Below, piece after piece: positions 19,796 to 27,334 of a stretch of DNA of 64,000 bases (position 1 is its first letter; each line of letters begins with the position of its first letter). The notes beneath the pieces were generated by a model. It searched no databases, had not been told where the DNA came from, and saw only the letters and a program-made list of their open reading frames with translations. The DNA is from Phaeobacter sp. 22II1-1F12B (GTDB taxonomy: Bacteria > Pseudomonadota > Alphaproteobacteria > Rhodobacterales > Rhodobacteraceae). The stretch is from the NCBI RefSeq assembly GCF_002210165.1, contig NZ_AQQP01000004.1:186001-250000 (forward strand), given 5' to 3'. Both the position numbers and the translations under genes were made by a program.

Positions 19796-20404
19796 ATGAT
19801 GAACAGACGCCAATTCGCCGCCGCTGCCCTGCTGTCGGTGCTCGCCGCCCCTGCCATTGCGCAGGATGAACGCATTCCGCTTGCAGAGATTTCTGCCTAT
19901 TTGAACGGGCTTACGACCGGGGAAAGCACGTTTACTCAATATAACGAGAACGGCTCCCGTTCGACCGGGCGGCTCTATGTCAAGCGTCCGGGCCGGATGC
20001 GGTTCGAATACGATGCGCCCAATAAAGGTCTTGTGCTGGCCGGTGGCGGTACGGTTCTTGTGCGCGACGAAAAGTCGAACCAGGCACCGGAAACCTACCC
20101 GCTCAGGCGTACGCCGCTGTCGATCATCCTTCAGCGGAATGTCGATTTGTCGCAAGCCGACATGGTGGTTGGCTACGGACAAGAGGATGAGTTTACTGTC
20201 GTCCGTGCGCAGGACCCGGAAAACCCCGAATACGGTTTTATCGACCTCAAGTTCTCGCGCGACCCAGTGACGCTGCGCCAATGGGTGATCACGAACGAAC
20301 TTGGTGATCGTACTGCCGTCGTTCTGGACGGCATGACGACGGGCATCTCGCTCAGCGACAACCTTTTCAACACCCAGATCGGGCGAGGCGGGAACAGGCG
20401 CTGA
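19796..20404 (+). CDS. lolA: Outer-membrane lipoprotein carrier LolA
   Basis: A 202-residue periplasmic chaperone that carries lipoproteins from LolCDE to the outer membrane. The N-terminus MMNRRQFAAAALLSVLAAPAIAQ is a signal peptide with an Arg-Arg pair near the start. The mature part shows GRLYVKRPGRMRFEYDAPNKGL, the conserved open-barrel strand pair, and later the FIDLKFSRDPVTLRQW hydrophobic lid region. A second ATG follows directly. The TGA stop abuts the stop of the convergent SLT gene in the palindrome TGATCA. Confidence 0.93.
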   Translation: MMNRRQFAAAALLSVLAAPAIAQDERIPLAEISAYLNGLTTGESTFTQYNENGSRSTGRLYVKRPGRMRFEYDAPNKGLVLAGGGTVLVRDEKSNQAPETYPLRRTPLSIILQRNVDLSQADMVVGYGQEDEFTVVRAQDPENPEYGFIDLKFSRDPVTLRQWVITNELGDRTAVVLDGMTTGISLSDNLFNTQIGRGGNRR

Positions 20405-20989
20405 TCAGAAAGCGCGGCACCGCGAAAGCTGTGATTCATAAAGGATCGCCCGCGCCTCGACGTCCGCAGCCACGCGCATGAGCCAGCTTTTGGAGTTGTA
20501 GGTCCCGCGCGAGAAACCGGTATGACCTTCGTGATAGGCCAGATACTGGTTGCGGGCGTCGGTCAGAGAAATGCCGACCTTGCGGTTGCTTTCATTCATG
20601 TACCAGCCGATGAAATCCGACGCATCGCGCATCTTGTCCCGCTTGGCCCGACGTTTGCCGGTGGATTTCTTGTAATCGTCCCATGTGCCGTCCAAGGCCT
20701 GGCTATACCCATAGGCGCTGCTTTGGCGTCCCATCGGGATGATCCCAAGCGCATAGCGGTAGGGCGTGCGTGCATCGCCCCGGAACCGGCTTTCCTGGTA
20801 GATCGTCGCCATCTGCACCGCCACGGGAACACCCCAGCGCCTTTCGGTCGCCTTGAACGCGCGCACGTATTTCGGACGCTCACGCGCGATGGCGCAGGCG
20901 TTATCCATATTGCTCGGCGGCGAGGAATATCCTCCGCCGCAGGACGCAAGCATCAGCGCCATGATCATCACGCAAAGAGTTCTGCTCAT
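20405..20989 (-). CDS. Lytic transglycosylase SLT-domain lipoprotein
   Basis: A 194-residue lipoprotein with a small SLT domain. The lipobox LASC gives acylated Cys17. The catalytic Glu is Glu66 in ATIYQESRF, and AYGYSQALDGTWDDYKKSTG fits the SLT fold. Such enzymes cleave the MurNAc-GlcNAc bond of peptidoglycan with anhydro-sugar formation. I chose the ATG at 20989, where AGAGGC precedes and the signal peptide begins at once; the longer frame adds 58 residues with no such logic. The basic stretch KKSTGKRRAKRDK is unusual and could contact the wall or nucleic acid. Confidence 0.88.
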   Translation of the reverse strand: MSRTLCVMIMALMLASCGGGYSSPPSNMDNACAIARERPKYVRAFKATERRWGVPVAVQMATIYQESRFRGDARTPYRYALGIIPMGRQSSAYGYSQALDGTWDDYKKSTGKRRAKRDKMRDASDFIGWYMNESNRKVGISLTDARNQYLAYHEGHTGFSRGTYNSKSWLMRVAADVEARAILYESQLSRCRAF

Positions 20990-21218
20990 CTGCCTCTTGC
21001 CTTTTTTGCGTAATCCTACAGCAACAAGCGGCGCAGGCAAATCACTTTCGGTGCCAAAGCGCGGAGGCAGGATACAGGCCTTGACCTTTGCTTCCCGGAT
21101 CATCACAACGCCGCCCACTGTCGAGATGGTATTCACAAACTGTTTCGCTAAATGAGGCTCCAAACATTGGACAAATCGGGGTCGAAACGGCTAATATCGA
21201 GCTTTTAGGGGCAGTTTT

Positions 21219-21548
21219 ATGATGTTGACGAAACGCGCAAAGTACAATCTAGGCCAGGTCGTACGCCACAAAAAGCACCCGTTTCGGGGCGTGGTATTTG
21301 ACGTTGATCCCGAATTTTCAAACACCGAAGACTGGTACCAGGCGATCCCCGAAGACGCCCGGCCGAAAAAGGCGCAACCCTTTTATCATCTCTTGGCCGA
21401 AAACGATCAAAGCTATTACGTGGCCTATGTGTCCGAACAGAATCTTGTCGCCGACTACTCCGGCGAGCCGGTAGATCACCCTGACATCCCGGACATGTTC
21501 GGTCCGTTTCAGGATGGCATCTACCCGCTGCATTTCAACCTGAACTAA
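21219..21548 (+). CDS. hspQ: Heat shock protein HspQ
   Basis: A 109-residue HspQ/YccV family protein (once called hemimethylated DNA-binding). In enterobacteria HspQ is a specificity factor that enhances Lon proteolysis. Visible signatures are AKYNLGQVVRHKKHPFRGVVFDVDPEF, in parts YNLGQVVRHKKHPFRGVVFD, then QPFYHLLAEN and AYVSEQNL. Two in-frame ATGs stand together; the first is given. The upstream gap of 229 bp contains an AT-rich TAATAT that might be a -10. The stop faces the ggt stop across 3 bp. Confidence 0.93.
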   Translation: MMLTKRAKYNLGQVVRHKKHPFRGVVFDVDPEFSNTEDWYQAIPEDARPKKAQPFYHLLAENDQSYYVAYVSEQNLVADYSGEPVDHPDIPDMFGPFQDGIYPLHFNLN

Positions 21549-21551
21549 GTC

Positions 21552-23129
21552 TCAATACCCAAGAGCGCAGCCGTCCTTGCGCGGATCGCTTGCGCCTGTC
21601 AGAACGCCGTCCGGCCCGATATGGATGGCCTGAGCCCCGCCAAGCGCGGTTTCGGGGACTATGACGTTATGGCCTTTTGCTGCCAGTTCTGCGCGAACTT
21701 CGTCGCCATAGCCGGATTCGACTTCCAGCACGCCTTCGTATGAAAAGGCGCGGGGCGCATCCAGCGCGGCTTGCAGATCCATGCCGAAATCCTGCCGGTT
21801 GCTGACAAACCGAGCATGTCCGGTCGGCTGATAAGCGCCGCCCATAACTCCGAACGGTGTTGTCACTCTCCCACCATCGCGCAGCATGGCCGGGATGATC
21901 GTGTGCATCGGGCGCTTACCGCCTTTCAGCTCGTTTGGATGACCTTGTTCCAGCGTGAAGCCGGCGCCGCGGTTCTGCAGCAGGATACCGAACTTGTCCG
22001 ACGCGATGCCCGATCCGAACCCATGAAAGATCGAATAGATCAACGACACTGCCATGCCGTCATTATCGACAACGGTAATATAGATGGTGTCCTTATGGAC
22101 AGATTCGGTCAGCGGTGCCGCGGCGGGCATCGCCTTGTTCGGGTCGATCAGTGCCGCGAGCGCGGCTGCGGTGTCGGGTGCAAGCATGTGCTCAAGGCGC
22201 GTGACGTAATCCGCATCCGCAAGAAAGCGGTTCCGCGCGTCATAAGCCAGTTTGCTTGCTTCGGCTTCGATATGGATGCGTTCTGCGCCGAACGGATCCA
22301 TGCTCGCGATGTCGAAGTGCGACAGGATATTCAGCAACAGAATGGCCGTAGCGCCCTGTCCATTTGGTGCGTGTTCCACAAGATCCACGCCGCCATAGGC
22401 TCCAGTCACCGGTATCGTGGGAGAGCAAGCGGTGGAGGCAAAATCCTCCATCTCATGAACGCCGCCAATTTCCTTGAGGCTGTCGACCATGTCTTGCGCG
22501 ATTTCGCCCGAGTAAAACGCATCGCGGCCCTGTTTCGCAACCTGCCTAAGAACTTGGGCCTGACCCGGCGTACGAAAGATCTGACCCGCTTTGGGTGCTT
22601 TGCCGTCTATCAGGTACAGGTCACGCGCCTTGCCCTGCAGAACTTCGCTGTCACCCACCCAGTCAAAAGCCACGCGCGGTGCGACCGGTACACCTTCCTC
22701 CGCGTAATGGATTGCAGGTGCAAGCAGGCTGTCTATGCCAAGTCTGCCGACGGTTTCGGACAGGTGGCAAAATGCGTCGATTGCGCCGGGAATGGTAACG
22801 GCATGGGCGTTATAGACGGGCACGCTAAGGTTGCCTGCAGCGCGGAGATCGGCGGCGTCAGCCTTGGCCGGTGCCCGGCCTGATCCGTTCAGCGCTTTGA
22901 TTTCATTGCTTCCTGCCGGAGAATAAAGAACGAAACAGTCGCCGCCTATCCCGGTCATCTGGGGTTCGCAGATACCAAGAAGAACGGCACCAGCGATGGC
23001 GGCATCCATCGCGTTTCCACCCTTTTTGAGGGTTTCGATCGCCGTCTGTGCAGCAAGGGGATGCGACGTGGCGCACATTCCGTTCGTCGCAAAAACGGTA
23101 GATCGGCCGGGTTTCTGAAAATCGCGCAT
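21552..23129 (-). CDS. ggt: Gamma-glutamyltransferase
   Basis: A 525-residue Ntn-hydrolase that takes the gamma-glutamyl group from glutathione or related amides. The large-subunit start GGNAMDAAIAGAVLLGICEPQMTGIGGD is typical (core GGNAMDAAIA). The predicted self-processing and catalytic Thr is Thr348 in KDTIYITVVD; most family members have Thr-Thr-His there, so this one is variant (TIY). No signal peptide is visible, so it may be cytosolic, as in several bacterial homologues acting on small amides. GAGGGGAC lies before the chosen ATG. It is monocistronic. Confidence 0.9.
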   Translation of the reverse strand: MRDFQKPGRSTVFATNGMCATSHPLAAQTAIETLKKGGNAMDAAIAGAVLLGICEPQMTGIGGDCFVLYSPAGSNEIKALNGSGRAPAKADAADLRAAGNLSVPVYNAHAVTIPGAIDAFCHLSETVGRLGIDSLLAPAIHYAEEGVPVAPRVAFDWVGDSEVLQGKARDLYLIDGKAPKAGQIFRTPGQAQVLRQVAKQGRDAFYSGEIAQDMVDSLKEIGGVHEMEDFASTACSPTIPVTGAYGGVDLVEHAPNGQGATAILLLNILSHFDIASMDPFGAERIHIEAEASKLAYDARNRFLADADYVTRLEHMLAPDTAAALAALIDPNKAMPAAAPLTESVHKDTIYITVVDNDGMAVSLIYSIFHGFGSGIASDKFGILLQNRGAGFTLEQGHPNELKGGKRPMHTIIPAMLRDGGRVTTPFGVMGGAYQPTGHARFVSNRQDFGMDLQAALDAPRAFSYEGVLEVESGYGDEVRAELAAKGHNVIVPETALGGAQAIHIGPDGVLTGASDPRKDGCALGY

Positions 23130-23229
23130 GGTTGTCCCCTCATTGATTGGCGCGACCCTAGAGCCAGTCGTTTTGAAAGCCAATCTGATGTTGGGGGTAA
23201 GTCCTCGACGCCACGCACTGGGTGGGGGC

Positions 23230-23235
23230 TATAAT
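23230..23235 (+). promoter_or_regulatory. Candidate -10 element TATAAT
   Basis: A perfect TATAAT stands 24 bp before a small open frame that has a good ribosome site. No strong -35 is present; TCGACG at 19 bp is the nearest. The support is weak. Confidence 0.3.
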
Positions 23236-23258
23236 AACGCAGCGCCGAGGGAAGCCAT

Positions 23259-23363
23259 ATGCAGCTACAAGCTCTTTTTGACTGTTATTTCGGGCAGCAG
23301 TTAGGAGGGATTGGGGCGCTTTTGCGGCATCTAAAATTGTATGTTTTTAAGGGCTTATGGTAG
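23259..23363 (+). CDS. Possible small protein, 34 residues
   Basis: An ATG frame of 34 codons begins MQLQALFDCYFGQQLGGIGA and ends KLYVFKGLW. A GAGGGA ribosome site lies about 7 nt upstream and a TATAAT 24 bp upstream. It sits in the 271-bp gap between ggt and the RsbW-like gene, both on the other strand. I recognise no family, and the length gives little statistical weight. It is listed because its start signals are better than those of most short frames here. Confidence 0.25.
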   Translation: MQLQALFDCYFGQQLGGIGALLRHLKLYVFKGLW

Positions 23364-23400
23364 GCTTGCACGTGTCGGTGCTTCGCCATTGAATAGCATG

Positions 23401-23916
23401 TCAGGAAAAATCGAACCGCAATTGTAAGGAATTTTCTTCCGAATCCCGTTGGTAGATTTGCTCGACAGTCAGATCGCGTATGATCCGCCATCCAAATCCA
23501 CCTTCGGGAAGCTCCTCTCGGTCGGTATCCGGGGCAAGCGTGCGACCGGGGGGAAGCTCCGCGCCGGGAAATGGCTTGCCACGGTCAACTACCGTCAGCG
23601 CCATGGCTTTCGGGTAGAGGTCGTAAGAGACCCGGACCATGCAGGGTTCGTCGGCCTGAGATTCCTCGTCTGGCCCATAGGCATGCTCGACGATGTTGTT
23701 GATCACTTCGGCCAGGACAATTTCAACCGTTTCAAGGTGAGGTGAGGCAAGGCCGTCACCTGCCAGATCGTCAATCACCGCGCAAACGCCTGACCGTACG
23801 GCATGGATGGTCGCGTGAAAACAACGCGTCCCTTTTATTACGTCGCCGTCCGGATCGAGACTGTGCGTGTCACACCCGTGCCGGGACTCAACCTTCCTGA
23901 GGTTCAAATGCGCCAT
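23401..23916 (-). CDS. Anti-sigma-type serine kinase, RsbW/SpoIIAB-like
   Basis: A 171-residue protein with a GHKL ATPase fold. The N-box is VEIVLAEVINNIVEHAYG, the G1 box is VVDRGKPFP, and GGFGWRIIRDL closes the lid. This is the build of partner-switching kinases that hold a sigma factor or another target and phosphorylate a STAS antagonist. The target is not in the window. It overlaps the STAS gene by 29 bp and is downstream of it on the minus strand, so the two are coupled. The kinase activity is inferred from fold. Confidence 0.85.
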   Translation of the reverse strand: MAHLNLRKVESRHGCDTHSLDPDGDVIKGTRCFHATIHAVRSGVCAVIDDLAGDGLASPHLETVEIVLAEVINNIVEHAYGPDEESQADEPCMVRVSYDLYPKAMALTVVDRGKPFPGAELPPGRTLAPDTDREELPEGGFGWRIIRDLTVEQIYQRDSEENSLQLRFDFS

Positions 23917-24226
23917 CGAGAGTCGGGTAGAGTTTGAAAACAGTATCCATGCGGGTCAGACGAAAGACCTTGTCCACCGACGGGTTGAGGCCCGCAAGGT
24001 CGATGCGCCGATGCGGCTCAAGGTTTTTCATTGCCGCGACAATGGCGCCAAGCCCGCTCGAGTCGATGAAATCCACGGAAGTCAGGTCGAGTATGATCCT
24101 GTCTGGCCCGGTTCTGGTCATGCCATGCATGTCCTCCTTGAACCGTATCGCAATGGCCGCGTCGATCCTGCTGGCGTTCACAGTGATGATCTGTGATCCG
24201 TCTTTTACCGTACTGGTAAGGTTCAT
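23888..24226 (-). CDS. STAS-domain anti-anti-sigma factor, RsbV/SpoIIAA-like
   Basis: A 112-residue single STAS domain. The phosphorylation site lies in VDFIDSSGLGAI (Ser56 or Ser57), preceded by IILDLTSV, the standard strand before it. In partner-switch systems the unphosphorylated form sequesters the RsbW-like kinase and frees its target. I chose the ATG at 24226 because AAGGA lies 8 nt upstream. It is the first gene of the two-gene minus-strand unit and diverges from the thiolase gene over a 92-bp promoter gap. No PP2C phosphatase is adjacent. Confidence 0.88.
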   Translation of the reverse strand: MNLTSTVKDGSQIITVNASRIDAAIAIRFKEDMHGMTRTGPDRIILDLTSVDFIDSSGLGAIVAAMKNLEPHRRIDLAGLNPSVDKVFRLTRMDTVFKLYPTLDGAFEPQEG

Positions 24227-24318
24227 TGACAAAGTCCTTGCACTCACTCTCGACGACAAGGCTAGACGGCAATCCTTACTTTTCGGTATTCAGGGCCAAA
24301 TACAGGGAGGAACTCACC

Positions 24319-25491
24319 ATGAAAGAAGTTGTCATTTCCGGGGCGTCGCGCACGCCGATGGGGGGATTCCAGGGCGTATTCGACGGGGTTTCGGCCTCTG
24401 AGCTTGGTGGTGTGGCCATCAAGGCCGCGCTGAAAGGCGCAGGCGTAAAGACGGTCGACGAGGTACTGATGGGCTGTGTCCTGCCAGCGGGGCAGGGACA
24501 GGCACCGGCGCGTCAGGCCGGATTTCACGCGGGATTGGGCGAAGATGTGCCTGCAACGACGCTCAACAAGATGTGCGGTTCGGGCATGCGCAGCACCATG
24601 ATGGGTTTCGATCAGATCGCACTGGGCCACAATGAGGTGATGATAACCGGCGGCATGGAGAGCATGAGCAACGCGCCATACCTTTTGCCAAAGATGCGCA
24701 GTGGCGCACGCATCGGCCACCAGCAGGTGATTGATCACATGTTTCTCGACGGTCTCGAGGATGCCTATGACAAGGGGCGCCTGATGGGGACATTTGCCGA
24801 GGATTGCGCCGAAACCTACCAGTTTACGCGTGAGGCTCAGGATCAGTACGCCATCGGCTCGCTCGACAACGCGCTGGATGCAGAACGCAACGGGGCATTC
24901 GACGATGAAATCGCGCCAGTCAAGATCCACGCGCGTACCGGCGAAGAGATCATCACCCGCGATGAGCAACCCGGAAAAGCGCGCCCGGAAAAGATACCGA
25001 TGCTCAAACCCGCCTTTCGCAAGGACGGCACCGTAACGGCGGCGAACTCTTCCTCCATCTCGGACGGGGCGGCGGCGCTTGTCTTGTCTTCGAAAGAAGT
25101 GGCCGATTCCCGTGGCCTTCCGATCCGGGCGCGCATTCTTGGTCATTCAAGCCATGCACAGGCACCTGGTCTGTTCACGACCGCCCCGGTATTCGCGGCG
25201 CAGAAACTGCTTAAGAGGATCGGCTGGTCGAAAGACGAGGTGGACCTTTGGGAGGTGAACGAAGCCTTTGCGGTTGTGCCCATGGCTTTCATGCAGGAAA
25301 TGGGCCTTTCGCGGGACATCGTCAACGTAAACGGCGGAGCCTGTGCGCTGGGGCACCCGATCGGTGCCTCGGGTGCGAGGATCATCGTGACTCTGCTGAA
25401 TGCGCTGGAAAAACGCGATCTCAAACGCGGGATCGCGGCGATCTGTATCGGTGGCGGTGAAGGTACCGCAATCGCGATAGAACGGGGCTGA
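24319..25491 (+). CDS. Acetyl-CoA C-acetyltransferase (thiolase)
   Basis: A 390-residue thiolase. Catalytic residues are Cys86 in NKMCGSGMRS, His346 in ALGHPIGASGAR and Cys376 in ICIGGGEG, in the usual spacing. Both directions are possible: condensing two acetyl-CoA (as for polyhydroxybutyrate) or cleaving acetoacetyl-CoA. No phaB or phaC is nearby, so the pathway is not fixed. A GGGAGGAA ribosome site precedes the ATG. The msrC gene follows after one base and is surely co-transcribed. Confidence 0.94.
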   Translation: MKEVVISGASRTPMGGFQGVFDGVSASELGGVAIKAALKGAGVKTVDEVLMGCVLPAGQGQAPARQAGFHAGLGEDVPATTLNKMCGSGMRSTMMGFDQIALGHNEVMITGGMESMSNAPYLLPKMRSGARIGHQQVIDHMFLDGLEDAYDKGRLMGTFAEDCAETYQFTREAQDQYAIGSLDNALDAERNGAFDDEIAPVKIHARTGEEIITRDEQPGKARPEKIPMLKPAFRKDGTVTAANSSSISDGAAALVLSSKEVADSRGLPIRARILGHSSHAQAPGLFTTAPVFAAQKLLKRIGWSKDEVDLWEVNEAFAVVPMAFMQEMGLSRDIVNVNGGACALGHPIGASGARIIVTLLNALEKRDLKRGIAAICIGGGEGTAIAIERG

Positions 25492-25492
25492 G

Positions 25493-25969
25493 ATGTCGGT
25501 TGCCGTAACTGAAACCCTTCGGCTCGATTATGCCGCCTTGTCTCGCACCATACGCGCGTTGACCGAGGGCGAAACTGACGAAGTTGCCCTTATGGCAACG
25601 GTGGTCTGCGAGGTGCATCACGCGGATTCCCGGTTTGACTGGACCGGGTTCTACCGCGTGACAGGGCCCGAGATGCTCAAGATCGGCCCGTATCAGGGCG
25701 GGCACGGTTGCCTGCAGATCCCGTTTTCTCGCGGTGTCTGCGGGGCCGCGGCGCGCGAAAAGTCCTTGCAGGTTGTAGACGATGTGCACAGCTTTCCCGG
25801 TCACATCGCCTGTGCCAGCTCGACCCGGTCAGAGATCGTTCTTCCGGTTTTCAATAACGCTGACGAATTGATCGCTGTTTTCGATATCGACAGCGACCAG
25901 CCAGCCGCATTCACGCAGCATGACGCTGATGGTTTGTCTGCTATCCTGCGCGAGGTTTTCGCGGACTGA
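25493..25969 (+). CDS. msrC: Free methionine-(R)-sulfoxide reductase (GAF domain)
   Basis: A 158-residue GAF-domain enzyme that repairs oxidised free methionine. The three conserved cysteines are Cys73 (GGHGCLQIP), Cys83 (GRGVCGAAA) and Cys107 (GHIACASSTRSEIVLP), matching the fRMsr signature with the trailing SEIVLP. A generic GAF label would miss this. The ATG follows the thiolase TGA by one base (TGAGATG), so translation is coupled. Why it travels with a thiolase is unclear; thioredoxin-type recycling is expected. Confidence 0.92.
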   Translation: MSVAVTETLRLDYAALSRTIRALTEGETDEVALMATVVCEVHHADSRFDWTGFYRVTGPEMLKIGPYQGGHGCLQIPFSRGVCGAAAREKSLQVVDDVHSFPGHIACASSTRSEIVLPVFNNADELIAVFDIDSDQPAAFTQHDADGLSAILREVFAD

Positions 25970-26273
25970 CGCGATAACCGTTACTGTTTGCTGGCGGGCG
26001 TGCACCAGCGGTCGCCCTGCTGGACCCAGACAGTTTCCTGCGTTGCCGCTGAAACAGTAATGATTCCGGCACTTGTGGTGACCATCTGCGGGTTCAGCAG
26101 ATTCAGGAATATTGCCAGCATTTCCGCAGTGAGACACATAGCCAGTCCTGTCGGTTCGGGGCGCCCACGTCATGACGATGTGAGGGCCTGACACCTGATG
26201 ATCATCGCGAAAGATGAATATTTCTGCAATTGGCCAGATGGACCGTTTCACTCAATCGTTTGATTGGGGGGGC

Positions 26274-26298
26274 GTGAAATTTTTCTTTCATTTTTCAC
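26274..26298. promoter_or_regulatory. Operator-like dyad 1 (GTGAAA-N13-TTTCAC)
   Basis: A 25-bp element with arms GTGAAA and TTTCAC; the outer C/G also pairs. Its flanks read GTGAAATT and ATTTTTCAC, exactly as in dyad 2, while the central 8 bp differ. It lies 52-76 bp before the regulator ATG. Confidence 0.65.
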
Positions 26299-26312
26299 GA
26301 AACTGGGTCACG

Positions 26313-26337
26313 GTGAAATTATCGAGAGATTTTTCAC
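26313..26337. promoter_or_regulatory. Operator-like dyad 2 (GTGAAA-N13-TTTCAC)
   Basis: Second copy of the 25-bp element, offset by 39 bp from the first, which is close to four helical turns, so both would face the same side of the DNA. It ends 12 bp before the regulator ATG and would overlap the start of transcription or the leader. Confidence 0.65.
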
Positions 26338-26349
26338 GACGAGACCTCC

Positions 26350-26919
26350 ATGATTCACCCGCCCGACCAGCCTGCTTCTCTTGGCGCCGACCTTCGCGCC
26401 CTGCGCAAGGCAAGGGGCGTAACGCTGGCCGAGCTGGCCTCGGATTTGAACCGTTCCGTCGGTTGGCTGAGCCAGGTGGAGCGCGACCTTTCCGAACCGT
26501 CGATCACCGATCTTCGGCATATTGCGGCGCGTTTGGATGTCTCCGTGTCCATGCTCTTTGGTCACGCGCCCGCGCCCGCAGGCGAAGCCGGATACGTGGT
26601 GCGACAGGAGTCGCGCCGCCCCATCGGTTCCAATGAGGCGGGCCTTGTCGAAGAGCTTTTGTCGCCCGATCTCACCGATGATTTCGAAATGGTTCATTCG
26701 ACCTTTGAGCCACATTCCCGCATCGGCGAAGTGGTGCAGCGTCCGACACAGGAAGTTGCCTATCTCCTTTCCGGCAAGCTCGACCTGATCATCTCGGGCC
26801 GGAAATTCACGATCCGACCGGGCGATAGCTTTCGCATCCGGGGGGAACCGTTTGAATGGATCAACCCCTATGACGAAACCGCCTGCGCGATCTGGGTCAT
26901 CGCGCCGCCGGTTTATTGA
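26350..26919 (+). CDS. XRE-family regulator with C-terminal cupin (PuuR-type)
   Basis: A 189-residue transcription factor. The helix-turn-helix occupies residues 11-70 (LRALRKARGVTLAELASDL, then VGWLSQVERDLSEPSITDL). A cupin_2 domain at about 110-185 (EVAYLLSGKLDLIISGRKFTIRPGDSF) probably senses a small ligand. This class includes PuuR and other regulators of amine and amino-acid breakdown. The paired dyads directly upstream suggest self-repression. It is the first gene of a tight run with the GFA protein and two dehydrogenases, which it likely controls. Confidence 0.92.
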   Translation: MIHPPDQPASLGADLRALRKARGVTLAELASDLNRSVGWLSQVERDLSEPSITDLRHIAARLDVSVSMLFGHAPAPAGEAGYVVRQESRRPIGSNEAGLVEELLSPDLTDDFEMVHSTFEPHSRIGEVVQRPTQEVAYLLSGKLDLIISGRKFTIRPGDSFRIRGEPFEWINPYDETACAIWVIAPPVY

Positions 26920-26936
26920 TGGTTCGGGAGCTTCTG

Positions 26937-27326
26937 ATGAGCGGACGACAACATAAGGGCGCCTGCAATTGCGGCGAGGTAAGTTTTACCATTAGCGGCG
27001 AACTGGCCGAACCGTCGGTCTGTCATTGCACCCAGTGCCGCAGGCAGACCGGGTACTGCTGGTCGTCGACTCACATACCCAAAGCCGCGCTGACCTTTCA
27101 AAGCGAGGCGGCCCTTGTCTGGTATCAATCCAGCCCCAAGGTGCAGCGTGGCTTCTGCGGCACCTGCGGCTGTTTCCTGTTCTGGAACCCGGATGACGAA
27201 GACAAGATTTCCGTGTCGATGGGGGCGCTTGATGCCCCGACCGGCGTAAAGATTGGCCGACATATCTTTGTGGCCGACAAGGGCGACTATTACGATCTGG
27301 CCGATGGCCTGCCGCAGTCGAGCTAG
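26937..27326 (+). CDS. GFA/CENP-V family zinc protein
   Basis: A 129-residue protein of the family named for glutathione-dependent formaldehyde-activating enzyme. Zinc ligands are in CNCGEV, CHCTQCRRQTG and GFCGTCGC. The name does not prove the activity, but formaldehyde handling would suit a demethylation operon. I chose the ATG at 26937 because GGGAG lies 6 nt upstream; an ATG at 26919 overlapping the regulator stop is an alternative and would imply coupling. It is followed after 8 bp by the first dehydrogenase. Confidence 0.9.
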   Translation: MSGRQHKGACNCGEVSFTISGELAEPSVCHCTQCRRQTGYCWSSTHIPKAALTFQSEAALVWYQSSPKVQRGFCGTCGCFLFWNPDDEDKISVSMGALDAPTGVKIGRHIFVADKGDYYDLADGLPQSS

Positions 27327-27334
27327 GAGGGAGC

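Larger units (their letters stand above)
25970..26349. other. Intergenic region before the XRE-cupin regulator
   Basis: A 380-bp gap. Overlapping short frames on both strands (for example 67 codons at 25988-26191) have no good start signals or known family and are not called. The right 80 bp are AT-rich and hold two dyads, listed separately. I see no terminator for msrC. Confidence 0.6.

Noticed and set aside
25988-26191. A 67-codon frame before the XRE-cupin gene
   Set aside because: No convincing start signal; the opposite strand is equally open; no recognisable fold.
26916-26936. Earlier starts for the GFA protein (TTG 26916, ATG 26919)
   Set aside because: The ATG at 26937 has GGGAG at 6 nt; the earlier ones have no ribosome site, though coupling through TGATG cannot be excluded.
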